DNA of 64,000 nt from Chimaeribacter californicus (GTDB taxonomy: Bacteria > Pseudomonadota > Gammaproteobacteria > Enterobacterales > Enterobacteriaceae), in contig NZ_PJZF01000012.1 in NCBI RefSeq assembly GCF_002858675.1, positions 1 to 64,000 of the forward strand, in the 5' to 3' direction. The notes under the pieces were generated by a model. The model saw nothing but the letters and a program-made list of their open reading frames with translations. It was not told the origin of the DNA and did no database searches. Both the position numbers and the translations under genes were made by a program. Every line of letters begins with the position of its first letter. Within the stretch, counting starts at the first letter, position 1. Positions 37,750 through 44,935 of the stretch are shown piece after piece.

Positions 37750-38037
37750 TCAGGCAAAAAACTTCATTGCTCCGAGTGCGCCAATAATGAATACCGCAAT
37801 GGCCCCAAAACGCAGCGTCAGACGGTTTTCAAGCTGGGCAATGTCATGCTTCAACTCAGATTTCATGATCCGCATGTCGGTTTGCAGTTCGGCTTTGACC
37901 ATCTGCAATTCCGTACTGGTGGCAAGCTGCGCATTCACTGACTTCTGAAAATTCACTAACGCCTCCACCTGCACATCACTGAAACCTGCCTGTTGCAGGA
38001 TGATGGCAGCATCATAAGAAATGTTATGGTTCATCAT
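37750..38037 (-). CDS. Coiled-coil protein with C-terminal membrane anchor
   Basis: A 95-residue protein with an amphipathic middle (VKAELQTDMRIMKSELKHDI) and a C-terminal hydrophobic tail (FGAIAVFIIGALGAMKFFA). The layout resembles the DUF1640/CCDC90 group of small tail-anchored coiled-coil proteins common on mobile elements; role unknown. Two adjacent ATGs (38037, 38034) follow GGAG; the second has the better spacing. Preceded by leader 4. Confidence 0.75.
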   Translation of the reverse strand: MMNHNISYDAAIILQQAGFSDVQVEALVNFQKSVNAQLATSTELQMVKAELQTDMRIMKSELKHDIAQLENRLTLRFGAIAVFIIGALGAMKFFA

Positions 38038-38053
38038 GTGTCTCCTTGTTAAA

Positions 38054-38102
38054 TAAAAAACGGGAGACACATCCCATAGGGAGAGGTGTCTCCCGCAGGG
38101 TG
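38054..38102 (-). promoter_or_regulatory. Attenuator-like leader 4
   Basis: Minus strand: terminator form GGGAGACAC/GTGTCTCCC enclosing CCC-TAT-GGG, then GTTTTTT. Competing form: CCCTGCGGGAGA with TCTCCCTATGGG (3 plus 6 pairs around a 3x3 loop). Confidence 0.72.
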
Positions 38103-38130
38103 AGTAAAAGTGTACCTTTATCGCTGTTAC

Positions 38131-38266
38131 GATCATCGTTTTCAAAGGCTAAACGATGTTACCGCCCGAAGGCTTCGTCTCTCAGGTCATGACGAGTTTG
38201 GCTGGCAATCACCCGAAGGCGTTCCTCTCAGATTACCGGAACATTGGCTGTTGTCAGAGACAACGG
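38131..38266 (-). ncRNA. Structured repeat cluster, copy 1 (two pseudoknot-like units)
   Basis: Non-coding candidate, best read on the minus strand because its hairpins then carry UUCG loops. Contains a stem at 38134-38141/38151-38158 with loop TCAAAGGCT (plus strand), then two units. Unit 1: outer ACC/GGT, capped hairpin 38164-38173, distal pairing 38174-38179 with 38191-38196, then TTTGGCTG. Unit 2: outer AATC/GATT, hairpin 38212-38219, distal pairing 38221-38225 with 38238-38242, then ATTGGCTG. A final hairpin GTTGTC/GACAAC closes it (38250-38264). Same design as copy 2. Confidence 0.6.
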
Positions 38267-38299
38267 ATTAACCCGGTAATATTACCCAACCACGGACGT

Positions 38300-39193
38300 C
38301 TATTCCACATCAACATCAGGCTTATTATATACCCGCTCCACATAGCGCCCTCGCCCATCGCCATGCCCCAGATCCATCGATACCATTGCCCTGGCTTCTT
38401 CCTGGCCCAGCCCGCGCTGTTGATAGTATTCCATCGCTTCTGTAGCCCAGGCATAGCGCAAGCTGTGAGGGGAATATTTACCTGACAGCCCTGCTTCTCT
38501 AACGACATTGCGGTATCGGTCAATCGCTGACTGTAAGTTAGGTTTATCAATGAGCTTCCCATTATGTTCGTCGGCATACTTCAACGCATAATTGACGGCC
38601 GATAACACCTGCTCACGGTGTAATACTGTGGTATCGCGTGGCCGCCCGCCTTTAGTGCCGAAAACTATCCGTAGCCGATCCTCACCTTTTAGCAGCGCTC
38701 GCTGCCAGGTGCGTAAAGACTTCGCTGACTGCACGGCTTCTTCCGTTCTAAGCCCCATGCAACGGGCCAGCTGCATGGCGGCGGCGACGCCTACGTCCTG
38801 ACGCTCTGCATAAGTGAACGCAGCGAGATAGCGTTCGCTGTTAATGGCAAGTTTAGTTCCGTCACGGCTGGCTTCCGACAAGCCGAGTGCTTTATTGCTT
38901 AATTTTTCATGGTTCGGATCGGCCAGCTTATTTCTGCCTGCCGCAGCACAGATAGCCCGAATCGCCGCCATCTCATTTTGAAGAGTCCGTTTAGAGATAT
39001 TTTCTGCCTGACGGCTTTTGATATACAGCTCAATATGGTTCGTCTTGATATGTTTCACATCCCTGATTTGGATATTTAATTTAGCTATTCGTTCTGCGAC
39101 GCGATCTGCGATCCGGGAACGATCGGCCACTGTTTTAAAACTTCCGCCTGCCTGCCGGGATAACGTCACTAATTGCTTACTGAGCTTTGACAT
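38300..39193 (-). CDS. Second tyrosine recombinase (Integrase_1 type)
   Basis: A 297-residue tyrosine recombinase of the Phage_int_SAM_2/Integrase_1 type, different from the ICE integrase. N-terminal DNA-binding helices (about 1-95). Catalytic pieces: Arg in CMGLRTEEAV, Lys in FGTKGGRPRD, SPHSLRYAWA (H-x-x-R) and LGHGDGRGRYVERVY with the candidate nucleophile Tyr. Such proteins are frequent as ICE accessory genes. It lies directly beside structured repeat copy 1. Substrate unknown. Confidence 0.88.
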   Translation of the reverse strand: MSKLSKQLVTLSRQAGGSFKTVADRSRIADRVAERIAKLNIQIRDVKHIKTNHIELYIKSRQAENISKRTLQNEMAAIRAICAAAGRNKLADPNHEKLSNKALGLSEASRDGTKLAINSERYLAAFTYAERQDVGVAAAMQLARCMGLRTEEAVQSAKSLRTWQRALLKGEDRLRIVFGTKGGRPRDTTVLHREQVLSAVNYALKYADEHNGKLIDKPNLQSAIDRYRNVVREAGLSGKYSPHSLRYAWATEAMEYYQQRGLGQEEARAMVSMDLGHGDGRGRYVERVYNKPDVDVE

Positions 39194-39394
39194 ACTAACA
39201 ACACCTTTTAAAACGAGGGACAGAACACCGTCGATATGTCATGCCACCTTTATATAATCAACAAACAACTATTAAAACTGAGAAAATAGTTTCTCATTGG
39301 ATTCCTTTTAATTTACGAGTGAACTCTTCATGTCATCACAGCAATGTTTATTGATGGCAGAACCCCCTTCTGTAAAATTTTTTGGATTCTAAAG
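39194..39394. promoter_or_regulatory. Divergent region, second recombinase / adhesin
   Basis: About 200 AT-rich bases between divergent starts; promoters for both are expected. No operator identified. Confidence 0.4.
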
Positions 39395-40801
39395 ATGAAA
39401 ATACGTTTTAAGCGCTCTTTATTGGCTTCTGCCTTGATGGTGATTTCACATCATAATGCGTATGCTGCACATAACTCTCCTACTGCCTTCGGTGATAATG
39501 CTATAGCTGAAATTGCCGGCACAGCTATTGGCAATGATGCTTATGCTGCTCCTGGAGGAACTTCTATTGGCTCGAATTCAAATGCCAGCGGCCAATCCTC
39601 CGTTTCTATCGGCGGCCAAGGAGGAGGAGGCGGAGCTTTTGGCGATCACTCAATTGCCATCGGTGGCATTGCTAAATCAGAAGGAGAGAGCAGTATTGCA
39701 ATGGGAATAAGGGCAACCTCCACCGCCGATAACAGTATGGCAATAGGCGCATATTCCACGTCAACCGCTGAAAATAGTGTGGCACTGGGTTCAGGTTCGG
39801 TAGCGGATAGGGAGAATGTAATATCGATAGGTGCAGCGGGTAATGAACGGCAAATCACCCATGTTGCTGCCGGCACCAGTGATACGGATGCCACCAATGT
39901 GGCACAAGTGAATACAGCAAAAAATGAGGCTATTAATACCTCGACCAGTTATACCAACAATCAGATCGCTCAAAACAATCTGGTCATCAACCAGTCCATC
40001 GACAATGCTAAAAATGACGCCATTAACACATCTAATAGTTACACGGACAGTAAGATTACTGAAAACAACACCGTGATCAACCAGGCTATTGATAACTCGA
40101 AAAACGAAGCAATCAACACCTCTAATAACTATACAGAAAGCAAAATCAACGAAAACAACGAGGTAATCCACCAGACTATTGATAACTCAAAAAATGAAGC
40201 GATTAACACCTCTAACCACTATACGGATAGCAAGATCACTGAAAACAACACAGTAATTAATCAGAATATCGATAACTCAAAAAACGAGGCAATTAATACG
40301 TCCAATCATTACACAGACAGTAAGATTACCGAAAACAACCAGGTAATAAACCAAACTGCCAATAACTATACAGATAACAGGATTACTGAAAACAACGAGG
40401 TCATTAATCAGAACATCGACAACTCAAAGCATGAAGCCATCAGTACCGCCAATACTTATACTGATAATAAATCAGCCCAGACCCTGATAGAAGCGAATAC
40501 CTATACCGATAATAAGTTCGGCGAGTTTAATCAATCCCTCAACAAGCTGGATAATAAAGTTGAGAGAAACGAGAAGCGTGCGAATGCAGGCGTTGCGGCT
40601 GCAATGGCAATGACGACGATCCCGTTCGTGGATGCGCAGACCTTCAGTGCAGGTATTGGCACTGGTACATACCGGAGCGAAACGGCCTTAGCGGCCGGGA
40701 TGCAATATAAGATCTCGCCGAACGTAAATACCCGGCTGAATTTTTCCTGGGACACCTCTGACGGCGTGGGTGTAGGAGCCGGCATCGCGGTAGGCTGGTA
40801 A
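39395..40801 (+). CDS. YadA-type trimeric autotransporter adhesin
   Basis: A 468-residue trimeric autotransporter. Signal peptide 1-24 (cleaved after AYA). Head 25-150 of YadA-like repeats (SIAIGGIAKSEGESSIAMG, NSMAIGAYSTSTAENSVALG). Neck near 152-172 with ITHVAAGTSDTDATNVAQ. Stalk 176 to about 385 built of 30-residue repeats, each two 15-residue turns (YTDSKITENNTVINQ, then a NIDNSKNEAINTS-type half). Membrane anchor 395-468 (RANAGVAAAMAMTTIP … GVGAGIAVGW). It should reach the surface by itself and mediate adhesion or autoaggregation. Start at 39395 opens the signal peptide; the reading from 39344 is unlikely. Confidence 0.95.
   Translation: MKIRFKRSLLASALMVISHHNAYAAHNSPTAFGDNAIAEIAGTAIGNDAYAAPGGTSIGSNSNASGQSSVSIGGQGGGGGAFGDHSIAIGGIAKSEGESSIAMGIRATSTADNSMAIGAYSTSTAENSVALGSGSVADRENVISIGAAGNERQITHVAAGTSDTDATNVAQVNTAKNEAINTSTSYTNNQIAQNNLVINQSIDNAKNDAINTSNSYTDSKITENNTVINQAIDNSKNEAINTSNNYTESKINENNEVIHQTIDNSKNEAINTSNHYTDSKITENNTVINQNIDNSKNEAINTSNHYTDSKITENNQVINQTANNYTDNRITENNEVINQNIDNSKHEAISTANTYTDNKSAQTLIEANTYTDNKFGEFNQSLNKLDNKVERNEKRANAGVAAAMAMTTIPFVDAQTFSAGIGTGTYRSETALAAGMQYKISPNVNTRLNFSWDTSDGVGVGAGIAVGW
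39920..40369 (+). repeat. Five ~90-bp tandem repeats in the adhesin stalk
   Basis: Each unit encodes 30 residues beginning KNEAINTS or KNDAINTS. The first unit is the most diverged and units 3 to 5 are the most alike, consistent with recent expansion by slippage or recombination; stalk length may vary between strains. Confidence 0.85.
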
Positions 40802-40843
40802 TTCCCCTCTTTATTGGTCATTCCCCTCTTCTTCCCATACCAA

Positions 40844-40867
40844 AACCACGGAGATCACTCCGTGGTT
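40844..40867. terminator. Inverted repeat after the adhesin gene
   Basis: AACCACGGAG-ATCA-CTCCGTGGTT, a perfect 10-bp stem with a four-base loop 42 bases after the adhesin stop. No T-run, so terminator function is only likely. Confidence 0.55.
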
Positions 40868-40908
40868 ATCCGCTATTCATCTTTTCAAAAACGCTTAGCC
40901 CCGACGGC

Positions 40909-41103
40909 ATGGTTAAGTTTGCGCTTCCTGCGGCTCGGCTGGTATCTGTGCATCGGGGTGGCAAATGGTTGAGTTATTGCGAGGTTCCCCAGCTCTCTGA
41001 GCTGTTCGCGGCATATGCCGTCCTGACTGTCGTCAGACTACCTCCATACGTCAGTTTTCACTGGCGTTGCCATCGATACCGAGTCGATTTTTCTCCTGAG
41101 TGA
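40909..41103 (+). CDS. Doubtful 64-residue ORF, MVK..LPAA start
   Basis: Begins MVKFALPAARLVSV. Its first 27 bases recur 223 bases further on, at the start of the next ORF (MVKGFLPAAET). The duplication of the start region in the same frame hints that both may be genuine small genes, but no family is recognised, and the region can also be read as structured non-coding DNA. Confidence 0.25.
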   Translation: MVKFALPAARLVSVHRGGKWLSYCEVPQLSELFAAYAVLTVVRLPPYVSFHWRCHRYRVDFSPE

Positions 41104-41131
41104 GGACGACTGGCGAGTTCTCCAGGTCGTT

Positions 41132-41371
41132 ATGGTTAAGGGTTTCCTTCCTGCGGCTGAGACTACGTGTGTCAGAGCGTACAGGTTGCTGCCAGACCGC
41201 GTGCCGTCTGGTAAGACGGTGTGTCTTCGCGCAGCGTCACTTGGTAATAGCTTCGCATTTACACAAGTGACGCTGCGCATATCCCGCCGCCAAATGCTGC
41301 TCTTGCAGATGCCAAATGTTCCAATTGGCATAGCAGAGAGCCGCAAATGTTGCCGGGATAGCTGGACGTAA
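41132..41371 (+). CDS. Possible 79-residue small protein, MVK..LPAA start
   Basis: Begins MVKGFLPAAETTCVRAYRLL and continues with LRAASLGNSFAFTQVTLRIS. Its DNA also contains a perfect 15-bp inverted repeat and a hairpin, and a 136-codon ORF runs across it on the other strand (41038-41448), so coding status is uncertain. The style resembles small ORFs seen in P4-like satellites and ICEs, but I cannot name a family. Confidence 0.35.
   Translation: MVKGFLPAAETTCVRAYRLLPDRVPSGKTVCLRAASLGNSFAFTQVTLRISRRQMLLLQMPNVPIGIAESRKCCRDSWT
41204..41278. repeat. Nested inverted repeats in the structured region
   Basis: CCGTCT-GGTA-AGACGG at 41204-41219, then a perfect 15-bp inverted repeat: GCGCAGCGTCACTTG at 41229-41243 and its complement at 41264-41278 around a 20-base loop. 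Confidence 0.85.
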
Positions 41372-41409
41372 GCCCAAGGAACGAGAGAGTTAAAGACGCA
41401 GGCATAAAG

Positions 41410-41660
41410 GATGCCCGAAGGTGAAGTGTGCCTTGATTGCATCTGCAACTCCGGCTTTCAAAGGCTAAGCCGGATTACCGCTCGAAAGCGTTGCCTCTCA
41501 GGTTATAGCAACATTGGCTGCGGCCGCCCGAAGGCATCAGTCCCAGGCCGCGCTTCTTTCCCTATGATTTTGGCTGTGCAATCACCCGAAGGCGCTTCTC
41601 TCAGATTGCAGGCCGCACTCCTTGCGCGCGAAGCATTGGCTGTTGTCGGAGACAACGGTG
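41410..41660 (-). ncRNA. Structured repeat cluster, copy 2 (three pseudoknot-like units)
   Basis: Same design as copy 1, again best on the minus strand. Stem 41450-41457/41467-41474 has the identical nine-base loop but five compensated base-pair changes. Units: 3) outer ACC/GGT, hairpin 41480-41489, distal pairing 41490-41494 with 41508-41512; 4) outer GCGGCC/GGCCGC, hairpin 41526-41535, pairing 41536-41539 with 41565-41568; 5) outer GCAATC/GATTGC, hairpin 41585-41592, pairing 41594-41598 with 41630-41634. Each ends TTGGCTG on the plus strand. Closing hairpin GTTGTC/GACAAC at 41642-41656. A degenerate unit may precede it at 41410-41444. Confidence 0.62.
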
Positions 41661-41754
41661 TAACGTGCGGATAATAAAAAAAACATGCCATAATATCAAC
41701 GAAATTTAATATAAATATTCATTTGCCACTTACTCTCTTAACCTTTTCTGGGAT

Positions 41755-42438
41755 TCAAATAATCGGCAACTCTTGCTCAATATTAATTACTCTGATCACT
41801 CTTATTCCCGCCTGCTTTAACACTTCATCAAGTTTATTGTCTCTTTCTATACGAGCAGGTGCTGAATGGGTACTGTCATCTAACTCTATTACAGCAGCAA
41901 CTTCTTTTTCTTTTCTTGAATAAAGTACAAAATCAACCCGAAGTTTATTTACCATGCTAAAAATAATTTTATTTTCATCACTCCCATAAGCATACCGTTC
42001 ACCAGGTGCAACTAATGCACCCAGGCTAACCTGCGAGTGTATAGAAAATTCTTTACCATAGTTTATAATCAACTTATTAAAAAATTTAGCTTCTCTCTCA
42101 GTAAGGAATTTCTGCCTTTTAAAAGCCCCACCACCTTTTGCCAACTCCCAAAACTTTTCATCCCAATTTTTAACTACAGTATTTGTCTTTTTCTCATGAT
42201 TAAAAACCCTCGCGGGGTTTTTATTATAAATATCATTTTTCTGATACTCTCGTTTCTTATCCCCTAGCGATGAATATCCTTTATAAAATCCAGCGGTATT
42301 ATTTTCTTTTTTGTTAACTCGATCTGACGAATTTTCACTATAGCGGTTATCACCTTTACCTTTATTAAATAAGCTTAATAAATTACTTAACAACCCTAGC
42401 AATAACAATATAACGATAATTATAATAACAGAATCCAT
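41755..42438 (-). CDS. Membrane-anchored DUF2726 protein
   Basis: A 227-residue protein with one N-terminal transmembrane segment (about 3-22), a polar Lys/Asn-rich linker and a C-terminal DUF2726 domain (about 105-227). The domain has FLTEREAKFFNKLI, RVDFVLYSRKEKEVAAVIEL and DDSTHSAPARIERD, the D…E-x-D pattern of restriction-endonuclease-like folds. AT-rich, unlike the transfer genes. Nuclease activity is an inference from the fold family. Transcribed toward structured repeat copy 2. Confidence 0.78.
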   Translation of the reverse strand: MDSVIIIIVILLLLGLLSNLLSLFNKGKGDNRYSENSSDRVNKKENNTAGFYKGYSSLGDKKREYQKNDIYNKNPARVFNHEKKTNTVVKNWDEKFWELAKGGGAFKRQKFLTEREAKFFNKLIINYGKEFSIHSQVSLGALVAPGERYAYGSDENKIIFSMVNKLRVDFVLYSRKEKEVAAVIELDDSTHSAPARIERDNKLDEVLKQAGIRVIRVINIEQELPII

Positions 42439-42742
42439 ATTAATACCCTTTTTTAAATCCCCGCTACATTTTTAAAACTATACTTATTATGAATACAAAC
42501 AGTGTCAAAGATCACAAAAACAAAAGCATTTGTAATTGAGAAATAAAATATAATGCGAAAACTTAAATTTTAAGCCATGAAATAAAAAGCATTGAAATAT
42601 ATAGATTTAACATTAAATCATGTGAAACAGTTAACATTATGAAGGTCTTTCCGTGCAAGTTAATTAGCTTAAATTCCCTCGCCAACCCAATCACTGAACG
42701 ATATAGTAATTTTAGAAAGATATCTTTATAGAGGACGACATA
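42439..42742. other. AT-rich gap before a small gene
   Basis: About 300 AT-rich bases. A 97-codon minus-strand ORF (42563-42856) overlaps the next gene and has the biased composition of random AT-rich DNA; I see nothing else. Confidence 0.4.
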
Positions 42743-43018
42743 GTGGATAACAGAGGCTTTGATAAAGAGGATGTTCAGGAGATTATTTCCAGAAAGGCAA
42801 TGACGTCTAAGCTCAACAAAGCTGATTACCAAGAGATAGGCCGCAATGCGGCTCACGGCACGGTAGAGGTAGTAAAGGCAGCTTTAGCGTTGGTGGGTGT
42901 TGTTGCAGAATTTATACCTGACGAAAGCATAGAAAGGAAAGATGGCTATAGAGACGGCTGGCAGGGATATGGTCATTATATTTCTGATGTCAGAGTAGAT
43001 TCTGAGCCTTATGAATAA
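42743..43018 (+). CDS. Hypothetical 91-residue protein
   Basis: Starts with GTG preceded by AGAGGA. Sequence MDNRGFDKEDVQEIISRKAM; a moderately hydrophobic middle (VVKAALALVGVVAEFIP) may be a buried helix. Family not recognised. It is convergent with traG and ends at a strong terminator. Confidence 0.55.
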   Translation: MDNRGFDKEDVQEIISRKAMTSKLNKADYQEIGRNAAHGTVEVVKAALALVGVVAEFIPDESIERKDGYRDGWQGYGHYISDVRVDSEPYE

Positions 43019-43046
43019 GGGCTGCCTGCATTGCAGCCCTTTTGAT
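43017..43046. terminator. Terminator between convergent genes
   Basis: AAGGGCTGC/GCAGCCCTT with a seven-base loop and T-rich tail on the plus strand; A-rich on the other side. Confidence 0.8.
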
Positions 43047-43049
43047 TTA

Positions 43050-44576
43050 TTATCCTTTTTTAGTGGCTGCTTTTACTGCTACCTTTGCTGCACCTTTTCC
43101 AATTTCACCTCCCTTCTCCCCCGCACTTTTAGAAGGCGCTGACGCTTTTTCCATCGCGCCAGAAAATGCCTGTCCTGCTTTTACGCCCGCCCAACTCAGT
43201 GTTCCCATCCAAAAAGCCGGAAGTACCAGATACATCGCGCCTAGGATCAGATTCATGATCCAGCCGTCCATTGTCGAACTGATGAACGTAGAGAACGGAA
43301 CATTCGAGCCTGCGCCTTTTTCATCCATGCTGGTATAGAGAATACGTACCAGCCGGTCATCCAGCCAGCCGGCCAACTCCCACCAGAACGACACAAAGAT
43401 CAGCGCGAATAGAGCAAATGACACGGTGACTACAGTCTTCGGATCAAACGCACTAAACAGCAGCACGATGGGGATGATGATGATCAGCGCCATTAACAGT
43501 AATGCCTGAATAATCGGGAGCGCGGTTTTCATCGCATCAAAGCCCGGTAACGCGGTGGTCTGCGTAACAGCAACGCCTATATTCGCCAGCCCGTGTGTCA
43601 GCCCGGCAAAGGCTCCTCCGGATGCGTCGTTACCCGTCATATAGCTTTCGCCATTCCCGGAAATCGCACTGTTTTTCGGGCTGACCAACCAGCGCAACGC
43701 CGTCTCTTCCCAGCCCTCGCCCAGCGTGGCCCGCATCCCTTTCAGGGTTAAGTCGCTGTAGCTTGCCATCACGCGGGCTTTCAGCCCTTTTGTCGGGGTG
43801 CTCCACCACTCTTTACAGGTTGGATAACCACCACGGCCTACATTTGCATAGCCGCTGTCTCGGCTTTCATTGTACGGCCACTGGGAGCGCGGTGTTGTGG
43901 ACGTGTAGTAGTCGTAATAGCCGGGCGTGTTGAGGAAATAGCTGGAGCCAATCCAGCCCACTGAATCAATCGTGGCGTCAGTAAGCTTGGTATTGGTCGA
44001 TTTCAACCTGAAGTAGGCTTTGGAATAACACTGGTTGGCAAACTCCTGTACCTCCTCCCGGATGACCGGATCTTTAAGTTCCGTGTGCTGCACTTCAAAA
44101 CGGAGCTGGCGCAGATTCTCCCCGCATGGGATCGAGGCAATAGCCGCCCGTGTCACCCCTTTAGAGAGACTGTGCACCAGATACCACCAGTATGGCACCT
44201 GAGCTGTCTTGCCATTAAAGTCATTGATCAGCGCGGCATAACCGGTGTTCTCCGGAGAAGGTATGTTCAGGCTGCACTGCTTCGAACGTTCCTTATCAAA
44301 GCGGATGGTGTGAATATCAACGGGCTGCATGGGTATCGCACAAAACATGATCACCACAAAAGCCACGTAGACCACATGCTCCATGCGCGGCAGGGCCAGC
44401 GCGCCTTTGTTCCCTTCGTCATCCCCCTCTTCACGTACCGTAAGCCAGACATTGCACAACTTAAAAGCCAGCGGCAACGCAAACAGGCCGGTCGTCAGGA
44501 TGATGTCCCAGATGGCGTTATTCAGCAGCCAGCCCAGTAACACCACAAAATATTCCAGATAATTATCAGCGCTCAT
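43050..44576 (-). CDS. TraG-like mating-pair stabilisation protein
   Basis: A 508-residue inner-membrane protein of the TraG N-terminal type, last gene of the transfer cluster. Hydrophobic segments near 5-40 and 85-105, a large periplasmic part with conserved cysteines (KQCSLNIPS, IPCGENLRQL, NQCYSKAYF, PTCKEWW), then membrane segments at about 370-430 and 440-470, and an Ala/Lys-rich tail. Overlaps the preceding gene by four bases. In F-like systems TraG stabilises mating pairs and takes part in entry exclusion. Confidence 0.88.
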   Translation of the reverse strand: MSADNYLEYFVVLLGWLLNNAIWDIILTTGLFALPLAFKLCNVWLTVREEGDDEGNKGALALPRMEHVVYVAFVVIMFCAIPMQPVDIHTIRFDKERSKQCSLNIPSPENTGYAALINDFNGKTAQVPYWWYLVHSLSKGVTRAAIASIPCGENLRQLRFEVQHTELKDPVIREEVQEFANQCYSKAYFRLKSTNTKLTDATIDSVGWIGSSYFLNTPGYYDYYTSTTPRSQWPYNESRDSGYANVGRGGYPTCKEWWSTPTKGLKARVMASYSDLTLKGMRATLGEGWEETALRWLVSPKNSAISGNGESYMTGNDASGGAFAGLTHGLANIGVAVTQTTALPGFDAMKTALPIIQALLLMALIIIIPIVLLFSAFDPKTVVTVSFALFALIFVSFWWELAGWLDDRLVRILYTSMDEKGAGSNVPFSTFISSTMDGWIMNLILGAMYLVLPAFWMGTLSWAGVKAGQAFSGAMEKASAPSKSAGEKGGEIGKGAAKVAVKAATKKG

Positions 44577-44935
44577 GAGGCGGCTCCCTGAAACAGTTGA
44601 TGGTGATGAGCACCCAGCTCAATAAGGACGAACAGCATGAGCGTCAGCAGTTCTAAACGACGCACTTGCCGAATGGGTAGCTGTAACAGGAAACGCCCGC
44701 GAACCCGGCTGAACCACAGCCCAGCCATCAAGGCATACAGCACCAGCCGCCAGAGCTGGAGCCAGGGCCTGGCTGTGTCCAGCCACGCGGTGAAGGCCGC
44801 CTGGCTGCCGGTCACTTTTATCCCGAGCCAGGCAATGCCGCAGCCGGTGAGTAATATCGCTACACTGCCGATGACCCACTTGCTGCCCACAGCCAGCGAC
44901 CGCAACCCAACGATTATTTTCCGCTGCATCATCAT
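44573..44935 (-). CDS. Small membrane protein of the transfer cluster
   Basis: A 120-residue protein with three hydrophobic segments (WVIGSVAILLTGCGIAWLGI, LWRLVLYALMAGLWF, LELLTLMLFVLIEL). A protein of this size often sits between the PFL_4711-type gene and traG in related ICEs; no specific function known. Four-base overlaps on both sides show tight coupling. Confidence 0.75.
   Translation of the reverse strand: MMMQRKIIVGLRSLAVGSKWVIGSVAILLTGCGIAWLGIKVTGSQAAFTAWLDTARPWLQLWRLVLYALMAGLWFSRVRGRFLLQLPIRQVRRLELLTLMLFVLIELGAHHHQLFQGAAS

Noticed and set aside
39920-40369. Regular ~90-bp repeats suggestive of a CRISPR array
   Set aside because: They are in frame, encode the adhesin stalk and have no unique spacers. 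No CRISPR array or cas gene was seen in the window.
41038-41448. 136-codon minus-strand ORF across the structured region
   Set aside because: No recognised family, and it overlaps perfect inverted repeats and two plus-strand ORFs with a duplicated start; the reading frame may be a by-product of the structure. Not excluded, but not supported.
42563-42856. 97-codon minus-strand ORF overlapping the 42743 gene
   Set aside because: Hydrophobic composition expected from random AT-rich sequence; the plus-strand gene has the better start signal.
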